From positions 1 to 33,273 of the forward strand of contig JAHEEU010000007.1 in assembly GCA_024640545.1 (NCBI GenBank): a DNA stretch of 33,273 nt. Reading direction: 5' to 3'. Positions within the stretch are counted from its first letter, which is position 1, and each line of letters starts with the position of its first letter. The position numbers were made by a program, and so were the translations under genes. Below, piece after piece: positions 1 to 6,249 of this stretch. The notes below the pieces were generated by a model. The model saw only the letters and a list, made by a program, of their open reading frames with translations, ran no database searches and had not been told where the DNA came from. Origin of the DNA: Geobacteraceae bacterium. GTDB lineage: Bacteria; Desulfobacterota; Desulfuromonadia; Desulfuromonadales; BM103.

Positions 1-226
1 CATGGTCAATGCTAAACGCTTCGAGAGTTTTCCGGATAGTGCCCATGGTGTTGATGGCCACGGTGCGCTTGGCTTTGTTGACGTAACCGTAATAGGCCGG
101 GATGGCGATTGCCGCGAGTGTACCGATGATCGCCACGACGACCAGCAGTTCAATCAGGGTGAACCCCCTGGTCCGCCTGCCAGGCTTTGCCGGATGTTGA
201 ACGACGGATGGTAACCGGTCATGCAT
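1..226 (-). CDS. Type IV pilin / pseudopilin, N-terminal part (cut by window edge)
   Basis: The reverse strand reads from an ATG at 226 off the window edge at 1, giving about 75 residues. After a 21-residue basic leader comes the prepilin peptidase site, RG followed by FTLIELL, with the conserved Glu at mature position 5. A hydrophobic helix of about 20 residues rich in V, A and I follows, then the start of the amphipathic part ([11 protein letters not shown]). This is the N-terminal methylation domain of pilins and type II secretion pseudopilins, processed by PilD and assembled at the inner membrane. GAGGGG lies about 8 bases before the ATG. The leader is longer than in PilA of most Geobacter, and the missing C-terminus prevents telling a major pilin from a minor pilin or pseudopilin. 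Confidence 0.88.
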   Translation of the reverse strand, partial: MHDRLPSVVQHPAKPGRRTRGFTLIELLVVVAIIGTLAAIAIPAYYGYVNKAKRTVAINTMGTIRKTLEAFSIDH

Positions 227-349
227 GAGATGGCCCCTCGTTTGTGGGGTTTGCCAGATCGAATGCTGTTGGCAGATGTGACAAGCCCCGCCCAGGAAAT
301 TCATGAATAAAGATGTCCCGGGCTTTCGAAATTAAACATCAAAAGCACA

Positions 350-370
350 AAAAGCAACAATCAGACCAAA
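350..370 (-). promoter_or_regulatory. Candidate sigma-54 (-24/-12) promoter of the pilin gene
   Basis: On the minus strand the sequence reads TTGG, eight bases, then TTGCTTTTT. The GG (366-367) and GC (354-355) are separated by exactly ten bases, as RpoN promoters require. The CAC after TGG is not conserved. Transcription would begin near 342, leaving a leader of about 115 bases before the pilin ATG. Pilin genes are often RpoN/PilR dependent, which supports the reading; no activator site was identified. Confidence 0.45.
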
Positions 371-691
371 AATGGATATTCACGGCAAACGACATGGTCC
401 TCCGGTGGCTTCTCGTGCCCTCACAACTGTTCGCAGGCCGCGTGAAACTTTTGCCCTCTCCCTGACGTAAATCGACGTCGACAAATCCTTCCAGTGCTTG
501 TTATCTCTCAAAAAAAACAGGCGGTTATAGTCACTTTTCAGGTTCTCTGAATGCCCGGTCCATGGACTATCTGAGTTGCTCAGACGCTTTGCAGGGACGT
601 TGCCGGCGTTGCGGACATGACACGGAAAGGGGCCCGGGCTCCAATATCGGCAGACAGGGAAAATTTGCTTTTGGCAGGGGTCAATGAACTT

Positions 692-716
692 GAAATTGTC
701 TAGAAGTGACAATTTC
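692..716. repeat. Perfect 9-bp inverted repeat, 7-base loop
   Basis: GAAATTGTC (692-700) and GACAATTTC (708-716) are perfect complements around TAGAAGT. It is AT-rich with no following T-run, so it looks more like a protein-binding palindrome or RNA hairpin than an intrinsic terminator. Its role is unknown. Confidence 0.6.
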
Positions 717-768
717 TGCTTGGGCGAAAGAGCAATTATCGCTCCGGTTGTTTATCTGAGGAGGGCAG

Positions 769-807
769 AAAAATCTCAGGCCACCCGGCGCGAGAACGGT
801 GCGGCCT
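769..807 (-). terminator. Probable intrinsic terminator after the small Cys-rich gene
   Basis: On the minus strand, just downstream of the gene ending at 858, AGGCC (803-807) pairs with GGCCT (778-782) around a GC-rich interior that can pair further. A run of five T follows (769-773). The stem has internal mismatches, so confidence is moderate. Confidence 0.45.
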
Positions 808-857
808 GGGCCGGGGATCCTAATGGCTGGCGAGCCCCCGCCCGGCATCAGGTGGCT

Positions 858-1070
858 TTAGCCATGCCAAAGAGTCCAGGGCAGGTCGTTTTTATTGGAG
901 CTCTGGGTAAATTTCGCCTTGCAGGCCACGCACTGGTAGTCCTGCTCTTCGAATCCCCTGGGTTTTTTGCCGGTGAAAATTCGGCACGTGCCGATCTTCA
1001 CCAAATATTCATGCGGCTTGCCATTAAGCGATTTCTTGGCCTGATCTTCACACAGTTCACAAAGATTCAT
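858..1070 (-). CDS. Small Cys-rich protein, 70 aa, function unknown
   Basis: A 70-residue protein with Cys at 4, 7, 29, 47 and 50, in CELC and CVAC pairs. The two CxxC knuckles suggest a small zinc-ribbon fold, probably cytoplasmic since there is no signal peptide. The ATG at 1070 is preceded by GGGGAG two bases upstream, a plausible though close ribosome site. It lies 43 bases downstream of the 134-aa zinc-finger gene on the same strand and may be co-transcribed with it. A probable terminator follows its TAA. I do not recognise the family by name. The Cys spacing and ribosome site make it more likely real than a chance frame. Confidence 0.65.
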   Translation of the reverse strand: MNLCELCEDQAKKSLNGKPHEYLVKIGTCRIFTGKKPRGFEEQDYQCVACKAKFTQSSNKNDLPWTLWHG

Positions 1071-1113
1071 GTCTCCCCACCTGATTGCCGGACCAATGGC
1101 GTGACGTAACAGA

Positions 1114-1518
1114 CTATTTGCAGCGCATCGTTTTCTTGCCGTCTTCGAACAGGACTTCGACCTTGCGTGGGCCGACCAGGCGCTGTACCAGTCCGAGGCC
1201 GAAAACCGGGTGATTCATCAGGGACTTGACCTTGAAGGCCGTCGTCATGGAATAGTCGGTCGCCCGTGCACTGTCCATAGTCGGTCGCAGGGCTTCCCAC
1301 TCCTTGGACTCGGCGATCCTGGGGTCAACCGTACGGCGTGGCGCGGTCTTTTTCGCTACGGTCGGCGGCCGGTACTTGTGTTGTCGGCTGCAGTTGCTGC
1401 ATTGGACCTGGTCTGGCCCTGCTTCGGACATGCTGACGATGGTGTGCTCGGCGTTTTTACGGCATTTGGTGCAGCGGGCTTCGATCGCGTCACCTGTGGA
1501 CAGTGTGCTGTTTGACAT
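1114..1518 (-). CDS. Zinc-knuckle protein with C-terminal KOW/CarD-like module, unknown function
   Basis: A 134-residue protein. The N-terminal half has two CxxC knuckles (Cys16/19 and Cys40/43), consistent with one bound zinc. A basic Pro-rich linker (about 50-62) follows. The C-terminal 45 residues contain HPVFGLGLVQRLVGPRKVEV followed by LFEDG, a compact beta-rich module of the type seen as a tail in many delta-proteobacterial proteins and resembling small KOW/CarD-type nucleic-acid or polymerase-binding domains; that likeness is my inference. An upstream ATG at 1548 lacks a ribosome site, whereas the ATG at 1518 has AAGGGAG seven bases before it, so I chose 1518. A role in transcription or RNA binding is possible but unproven. 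Confidence 0.75.
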   Translation of the reverse strand: MSNSTLSTGDAIEARCTKCRKNAEHTIVSMSEAGPDQVQCSNCSRQHKYRPPTVAKKTAPRRTVDPRIAESKEWEALRPTMDSARATDYSMTTAFKVKSLMNHPVFGLGLVQRLVGPRKVEVLFEDGKKTMRCK

Positions 1519-1786
1519 GGAAGAACTCCCTTGCTTGGGGTTGGCCATAAAATGTCCAATAAAAACCAGGGGGAGCGCTGGAGTCTACCGGGCAGGTATG
1601 ACATCGGCGTGCCTGCACAACCCGCAGGCCTTGTCGGGTCGTGCCGCTCTGTAACGTCATCTCCGTACGATGTGGAGGGCTGCAGTGGTTTCCTGGAGGG
1701 TTTGGGGATTGCGTTACCAGTGCATTGTACATGTTTCCCCGGGGAAAAGATACCTGCATCCTGGGCGGTGCCAGGCAGCGGTCTGT

Positions 1787-2584
1787 TCAACGGGCGCTGC
1801 GCCTGTTCAACTCATCCTGGGCGAGCTGCTTTTGCGCCGGCCTCAGGCGACGGGAATTGATCAGGTCGCGTACTTCGGGGGCGCGCAGCTGGGGGAGCAG
1901 GAGAGTGAACCAGATGTCTGGGGTCTTCCGGTTCTTGAGAATGGCCAGCCTCAAGTTGGGACGTGCTTTCCACTTGGGGTGCCTGGCGATCAGGGAGATC
2001 GTCTCGGCCGTTGCCTTGGCGCTGTTGAGGAACTGCAGGATGGCCACCTCGCGCAGGCGTGGACTGTTCAGGCAGGCCTCCATCAGGCGGGGTTCGCCTT
2101 CACTGAGAATGGCTGCGACGACCGCGGCAGTCGCACGGCGGGCCAGGGTCATCTTGTTCCCCAGTTCCGTGGTCGGCAGGCGCTGCAGGATGGTCCGTTC
2201 GGCGGCGAATTTCTGGTCGGGGGTCACGCCCGGAATCGTACAGAGGTCAACCAGTTCAAAGAGATGCAGGTGCGGTAGCAGGACGAGCATGACCGGACCT
2301 GGCGTCCCGGGGTTCTTCGCCAGGGCGATCCGCAGGCGATGACTGTGCCTGGACACGTCCAGCTGGGAAATGGCTTTGAGGAGGTCCTCGCCGAGGTCCC
2401 GTCGCTTGAGCAGGACCATGAGGTGGTCCTCGTTCAGGTTCCGGTTCTTCAGGAGTGAGCGCAGCACCTGCCTGTCGGGGTCGAGCAGCAGCTGGAAGAG
2501 CTCTGCTCCGGTGGCCGTGAGTGCTTTGTAGAGGCGCCTGCCGAGTTCGGTGCCGATCTCTGATGAGCGGGGTTCTTCAGCCAT
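1787..2584 (-). CDS. All-helical repeat protein (HEAT-like), unknown function
   Basis: A 265-residue, Leu/Arg-rich protein without signal peptide or membrane segment. It appears to consist of repeated short helices: patterns such as LLKNRNLNEDHLMVLLKRRD, IALAKNPGTPGPVMLVLLPHL and LRLAILKNRKTPDIWFTLLL recur about every 35-45 residues, each with a conserved Asn and a turn Pro. This is typical of HEAT or DUF2336-like solenoids that bind other proteins. It begins 31 bases downstream of the tgt gene on the same strand and is probably translated from the same message. No catalytic motif is visible. A link to tRNA modification is suggested only by position. Confidence 0.7.
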   Translation of the reverse strand: MAEEPRSSEIGTELGRRLYKALTATGAELFQLLLDPDRQVLRSLLKNRNLNEDHLMVLLKRRDLGEDLLKAISQLDVSRHSHRLRIALAKNPGTPGPVMLVLLPHLHLFELVDLCTIPGVTPDQKFAAERTILQRLPTTELGNKMTLARRATAAVVAAILSEGEPRLMEACLNSPRLREVAILQFLNSAKATAETISLIARHPKWKARPNLRLAILKNRKTPDIWFTLLLPQLRAPEVRDLINSRRLRPAQKQLAQDELNRRSAR

Positions 2585-2615
2585 GCTTCAAGTATGCGGA
2601 TTGCAGAAGCAGTCG

Positions 2616-3740
2616 TCAATGCCCTGAGCTGCCGTCATCACGCAGGTACTCACCGAGGAAGTCGGCCTTGAAGCCGGCGTAGTCATTGGCTTCGATGGCG
2701 GCGCGCGCCCCGGCGACCATGTCGAGATAAAAACGCACATTGTGGATCGCCGAAAGGGTCGCCGAGAGCACCTCGTTGGCGCTGAACAGGTGGTGGAGGT
2801 AGGCCCGGGTGAAGTTGCTGCAGCAGTAGCAGCTGCACGATGCATCGACCGGGAAGAAGTCGCGACGATAGCGGCGGTTGGTCAGGCGGATCTTGCCGCG
2901 CCTGGTAAACAGGGTGGCGCTGCGGGCGTAGCGGGTCGGAATCACGCAGTCGAACATATCCATGCCGCGCTCGATGCTCTCCAGGATGTCTTCCGGCAGG
3001 CCGACACCCATCAGGTATCTGGGCTTGGCCTCGGGCAGGAACGGCTCGGTGTAGTCCACGACCTTTTTCAGCAGCTCAATCCCCTCGCCGACACTGACGC
3101 CGCCGACCGCATAGCCGGGAAAATCCATTGCGGTGAGGGCTTTGGCGCAATCGCGGCGCAGGTCGTCGTACACGCTGCCCTGAACGATCCCGAACAGGGC
3201 CTGGTCCGTCCGGCCATGGGCCTTGAGACACTCTTCGGCCCAGCGCAGGGTTTTGCGAATCGATTTGCTGGCGTAATCATGGGTCGCGGGGTAGGGGATG
3301 CATTCATCGAACGCCATGATGATATCGGCCCCGAGCTGGTTCTGGATGCTGGTCGCCTCGCGGGGGCCGAGGAAGATGCGGTCGCCGTTGATTTCGTGCT
3401 TGAAAAAGACCCCGCTCTCGGTAATCTCCTTCTGGGGGAGCGAGAAGACCTGGAACCCGCCGCTGTCGGTGAGGATCGATTTCGGCCAGTTCATGAACCG
3501 GTGCAGGCCGCCGGCCTTGGCCACCAGGCCTTCTCCCGGCTTGAGGTGCAGGTGATAGGTGTTGGAGAGGATAATCTGGGCTCCAGCGTCATCGACCTGG
3601 GCCGGAGTCATCGCCTTGAGGGCGCCATGGGTCCCCACCGGCATGAAGATCGGAGTTTCGATCGTGCCGTGCGGCGTCGTCACCCGCCCGCGGCGGGCGC
3701 GGGTCCCTTGATCTTTGGCAAGCAGTTCAAATTGCAGCAT
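2616..3740 (-). CDS. tgt: tRNA-guanine transglycosylase paralog 1
   Basis: A 374-residue TIM-barrel enzyme of the TGT family, which exchanges guanine 34 of GUN-anticodon tRNAs for preQ1 in bacteria. The base-binding Asp92 ([11 protein letters not shown]), Asp145-Glu-Cys147 (FDECIPYPAT), GGVSVGE (213-219) and nucleophile Asp264 (FDCVIPTR) are present. Zinc ligands Cys302, Cys304, Cys307 and His333 are complete, so it should be active. Cys147 is the residue usual in preQ1-type enzymes. It differs from the second TGT in this window: GGV for GGL, PTRYARSAT for PTRNARNGV, and CCSNFTRAYLHHL for [13 protein letters not shown]. The N-terminus starts directly at the barrel. The ATG has only a weak ribosome site. 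It is divergent from a Cas6-like gene. Confidence 0.93.
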   Translation of the reverse strand: MLQFELLAKDQGTRARRGRVTTPHGTIETPIFMPVGTHGALKAMTPAQVDDAGAQIILSNTYHLHLKPGEGLVAKAGGLHRFMNWPKSILTDSGGFQVFSLPQKEITESGVFFKHEINGDRIFLGPREATSIQNQLGADIIMAFDECIPYPATHDYASKSIRKTLRWAEECLKAHGRTDQALFGIVQGSVYDDLRRDCAKALTAMDFPGYAVGGVSVGEGIELLKKVVDYTEPFLPEAKPRYLMGVGLPEDILESIERGMDMFDCVIPTRYARSATLFTRRGKIRLTNRRYRRDFFPVDASCSCYCCSNFTRAYLHHLFSANEVLSATLSAIHNVRFYLDMVAGARAAIEANDYAGFKADFLGEYLRDDGSSGH

Positions 3741-3755
3741 GTTATATTAATTTCT

Positions 3756-3784
3756 TTGGCGTAAAGGTGGCCCTGTTAAATAAT
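3756..3784 (+). promoter_or_regulatory. Candidate sigma-70 promoter of the Cas6-like gene
   Basis: TTGGCG (3756-3761) and AATAAT (3779-3784) are 17 bases apart. Transcription would start near 3791, which would exclude the upstream GTG at 3790 as start codon and favours the ATG at 3844 or 3853. Confidence 0.4.
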
Positions 3785-3843
3785 AACCGGTGAGCGATGC
3801 GGCGGACTCTATCAGAATTCTACAAGGACTACAACAACCCGCA

Positions 3844-4803
3844 ATGGTTGCCATGAACGATTTACTGCTGCCGGCATGGCCGGATATGCTGCAAAGCGTC
3901 GATGTCGTGCAGGTGCGATTTGTCCTCGACTTTGTCACGCCGTGCCAGGTGCGGCCCGCCGATTTTCTCGGCATCGGCCGCAGCCTGTGTGTGGCGGCGA
4001 AGCAACTGCCCGGTGCACGGGATACCGCTGCCGCACGGCAATGGGACACTCTTTTCCAGCCGGCGCTGAGCGACGATCCGGTCGCCAGGCGGAAATTTCA
4101 GAAGCCGGCGCCCGGATTCGTCGTCACCATGCCTGTCTCCGAGGAAAAGCATTTCGCTCCCGGTGACCGCCTTGAACTGCCGGTCCTGTTCCTCGGCACT
4201 AGCATCCCGCTGATTATCGACTTTTTGCGCAGCCTGGTACAGCTCGGCCGTCAGGGGCTGGTTGCCGGTGATGGCTGTTTCGAAGTGTCCGAAGTCTACA
4301 GCAGGGACTCTGATCGGAGCGATGCCCTGGTCTGGAGGCAGACCGACCCCTTCGAGCCTTTGTCCTGTTCCGTCCAGCCCTTGAACTGGCTGCTGCAAAA
4401 ACATTGCATCACAAGGTGCTTGACCGTAAAGTACTTGACACCGACCCGCCTGCTGGTCAACGGCAAACCGCTCAGAAAACCGGGTTTCGCCCAGGTTTTC
4501 CCGTTCATGCTGCGGCGTGTCACCTCGATGCTGTATGCTCATGGCGGCGTCGAAGCGCTCGATGAGCCAGCGCAACTCTTGGCCCTGCTCCGAGAGCTGG
4601 AAGTGCATGACACGCAGTTCCACTGGCACGATTGGCGGCCTTTGCCGGGTCGCCAGGGGCTCATGGTCGGTGGGTTTGTCGGCCAGACGCATATTTCCGG
4701 TCAGGCCCTTGAAGAGCTTTACTGGGTGCTTGCGGTCGCTGCCCTGCTCGGCATTGGCAAGGGGGCGCCATACGGTGCAGGACACTTCGCTCTGAGCCCC
4801 TGA
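3844..4803 (+). CDS. Solitary Cas6-like RAMP protein
   Basis: About 319 residues from the ATG at 3844; GTG 3790 and ATG 3853 are in-frame alternatives and none has a good ribosome site. It matches the layout of the Cas6 family with the DUF2276-type C-terminal domain (pre-crRNA endoribonucleases). An N-terminal ferredoxin-like strand (VQVRFVLDF) leads to a Gly-rich turn and strand (LGRQGLVAGDGCFEVSEVY, about 134-152). LTPTRLLVNGKPL (about 198) is followed by a helix with FPFMLRRVTSML, then GGFVGQTHISG (about 276) and the terminal glycine-rich RAMP loop GIGKGAPYGAG (about 303-313). No cas1, cas2, effector genes or repeat array is present in the window. It may process crRNA from an array elsewhere or have another RNA target. 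Catalytic residues could not be assigned by eye. Confidence 0.72.
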   Translation: MVAMNDLLLPAWPDMLQSVDVVQVRFVLDFVTPCQVRPADFLGIGRSLCVAAKQLPGARDTAAARQWDTLFQPALSDDPVARRKFQKPAPGFVVTMPVSEEKHFAPGDRLELPVLFLGTSIPLIIDFLRSLVQLGRQGLVAGDGCFEVSEVYSRDSDRSDALVWRQTDPFEPLSCSVQPLNWLLQKHCITRCLTVKYLTPTRLLVNGKPLRKPGFAQVFPFMLRRVTSMLYAHGGVEALDEPAQLLALLRELEVHDTQFHWHDWRPLPGRQGLMVGGFVGQTHISGQALEELYWVLAVAALLGIGKGAPYGAGHFALSP

Positions 4804-4809
4804 ATCTTG

Positions 4810-4837
4810 TTGCTTCTCTGCAAGTGATTGTTATAGT
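4810..4837 (+). promoter_or_regulatory. Candidate sigma-70 promoter of the zinc-ribbon gene
   Basis: TATAGT (4832-4837) is a good -10. TTGCTT (4810-4815) lies 16 bases upstream. It sits right after the Cas6-like stop codon and 32 bases before the next ATG. Confidence 0.4.
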
Positions 4838-4869
4838 TAGACAATACCGCCATGCCCAGGAGGCGAGCG

Positions 4870-5181
4870 ATGACCGATGCATGGGAAGAGCGGAAAAAGG
4901 CTTTAGAAAATAAATATTTTCATGACCTGGAAAAAGAACTGATTGAAAAAATCAAGACGGAAACCCGGGGAAAACTGATCCGTCAGTATTGTCACAACCG
5001 GTGTCCGAAGTGTGGTGACAGGATAGAACCTATCGATTTCAGGGGAGTTCCCATGGATAAATGCCTCAACTGCGGTGGGGTATGGCTGGGCCCGAACGAT
5101 CTCAGAGTCCTCTCTGCGAAGGACCATCGGACTTGGTTTGACCGCTGGTTTAAAGAGGAGGCGGTTGACGCCAAGCCATGA
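4870..5181 (+). CDS. TFIIB-type zinc-ribbon protein
   Basis: A 103-residue protein with a charged coiled N-terminal half (WEERKKALENKYFHDLEKEL) and a C-terminal zinc ribbon. The four Cys are CPKCG and CLNCGG, with the family phrase GVPMDKCLNCGGVWLGPNDL, typical of the zf-TFIIB family of small bacterial proteins of unknown role. The start is set by AGGAGG at 4858-4863, six bases before the ATG at 4870; the ATG at 4852 would put that ribosome site inside the gene. It stands between the Cas6-like gene and the GGDEF gene, 39 bases from the latter, and may share its transcript. Confidence 0.85.
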   Translation: MTDAWEERKKALENKYFHDLEKELIEKIKTETRGKLIRQYCHNRCPKCGDRIEPIDFRGVPMDKCLNCGGVWLGPNDLRVLSAKDHRTWFDRWFKEEAVDAKP

Positions 5182-5220
5182 CTCCCCAGCAATTGACCAG
5201 CCCTCCCCGCCAGGACCGGT

Positions 5221-6195
5221 ATGCACTTTAACCTGGTACGTTACATTATCATCAGTTTCCTGGTCGCGGTTGCCGGTTTCATGCTGGCCTGCCTGCTGGC
5301 CATGTCTTCTCTGGAGCAGGTCGCCACCCAGCTGGTGGGAACGGATGTCAAGGGCTCTCTCGACGCGGTGCGCCATTGTCAGTTGGGTGTGCTGATTCTG
5401 GGCCTGGGCGGTCTCCTGGGCAGTCTGGTGGCCATGACCTTCGCCGTTCAGCAAGCCTCAGGGATTGTCACGCGCCTGCGTCAGGCCACCAGGTATCTTG
5501 GCGAGGTGGTCCTCGACGAGATGTCACCCAGTGAATTCCTGACCGCCAGCGACGGCCTTGATCGTGAAATCCAGGAGATGATGCTGAAGATCAAGGACAG
5601 TCAGCAGCGTTACCTGGATGCCAGTCCGTTAACTCGCCTGCCGGGCAACATGGCCATCGAGCAGGTGCTCAAGGAAAAGATGGAGCGGGGGGAGAAGTTT
5701 GCGCTCTGCTATATCGATCTGGATGATTTCAAGGCTTTCAATGACAAGTATGGCTACGCCAAGGGGAGTGAATTGATCAAGATGACGGGTGAAGTCATCT
5801 ACCGCGCCAAGGACAAATACGCCCACAAGCAGGATTTTGTCGGGCATATCGGTGGTGACGACTTTGTCCTGGTGACGTTTCCGGACCGGGTCAACGAAGT
5901 CTGTCAAGCAATTATCAGCGAGTTTGACCGGCTGATCCCCGGATATTATCATGCCGAAGACCGTGCCAAAGGTTTTATCGAGGGGACGGATCGCTACGGA
6001 GTAAAGCGGCGTTTTCCACTGATGTCGATTTCGATTGCTGTGGTTTCAGATGTCAGGCGTTCCTTTAACTCGCCCATAGAAATTGCCCGTGTGGCATCGG
6101 AGATCAAGGACTATGTCAAGAGCCTTCCCGGCAGCAACTACCTGGTCGATCGGCGGGGCATCTCCCGCAGAGATGACGGCCCTCCCGGAAACTAA
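5221..6195 (+). CDS. Membrane GGDEF nucleotidyl cyclase, candidate Hypr (cGAMP-type)
   Basis: 324 residues: transmembrane helices about 8-28 and 52-75, a HAMP-like linker helix, and a GGDEF domain from about 135 (SPLTRLPGN) to 310. The signature is GGDDF (211-215) and metal Asp166 is present, as is guanine-contacting Asn174, so catalysis is expected. Aligned with PleD, the second guanine contact (Asp344) falls on Ser183 in GYAKGSELI. Asp-to-Ser here is the change described for Hypr GGDEF enzymes of Geobacter (GacA), which make 3',3'-cyclic AMP-GMP beside cyclic di-GMP. The inhibitory RxxD site reads HKQD (202-205), so product inhibition may be weak. There is no obvious periplasmic sensor, only a loop of about 25 residues. 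A weak AGGA precedes the ATG. Confidence 0.88.
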   Translation: MHFNLVRYIIISFLVAVAGFMLACLLAMSSLEQVATQLVGTDVKGSLDAVRHCQLGVLILGLGGLLGSLVAMTFAVQQASGIVTRLRQATRYLGEVVLDEMSPSEFLTASDGLDREIQEMMLKIKDSQQRYLDASPLTRLPGNMAIEQVLKEKMERGEKFALCYIDLDDFKAFNDKYGYAKGSELIKMTGEVIYRAKDKYAHKQDFVGHIGGDDFVLVTFPDRVNEVCQAIISEFDRLIPGYYHAEDRAKGFIEGTDRYGVKRRFPLMSISIAVVSDVRRSFNSPIEIARVASEIKDYVKSLPGSNYLVDRRGISRRDDGPPGN

Positions 6196-6225
6196 AAAGC
6201 GGCAGGGCACTTGAAGCCCTGCCGC
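6194..6225 (-). terminator. Intrinsic terminator of the AMMECR1 gene
   Basis: A perfect 10-bp stem (GCGGCAGGGC 6199-6208 with GCCCTGCCGC 6216-6225, 7-base loop). On the minus strand it is followed by five T. It may also slow plus-strand transcription from the GGDEF gene, but no T-run exists on that side. Confidence 0.85.
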
Positions 6226-6249
6226 CTTGCCGATTACAGAAGCCGCCAG

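Larger units (their letters stand above)
227..857. other. Non-coding stretch of about 630 bases
   Basis: No convincing gene was found here on either strand. The only sizeable open frame (380-712, minus) begins with TTG, has no ribosome binding site and no recognisable composition. The part nearest 227 holds the pilin promoter region. The rest contains several small inverted repeats: GTCCATGGAC at 558-567, a 6-bp stem at 570-584, a 9-bp stem at 692-716 and a probable terminator at 769-807. I compared it by eye with GEMM cyclic-dinucleotide riboswitch signatures and saw no match. Confidence 0.6.

Noticed and set aside
380-712. 110-codon open frame on the minus strand in the gene-free stretch
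   Set aside because: It starts with TTG, has no ribosome binding site, no recognisable domain and an irregular composition; better read as non-coding.
541-860. Possible cyclic-dinucleotide (GEMM) riboswitch, considered because of the GGDEF and HD-GYP genes
   Set aside because: The conserved GEMM core phrases are not present on either strand; only short unrelated hairpins are seen.
3790-3843. GTG start giving an 18-residue longer Cas6-like protein
   Set aside because: No ribosome site, and a candidate promoter would start transcription at about 3791; kept only as an alternative.
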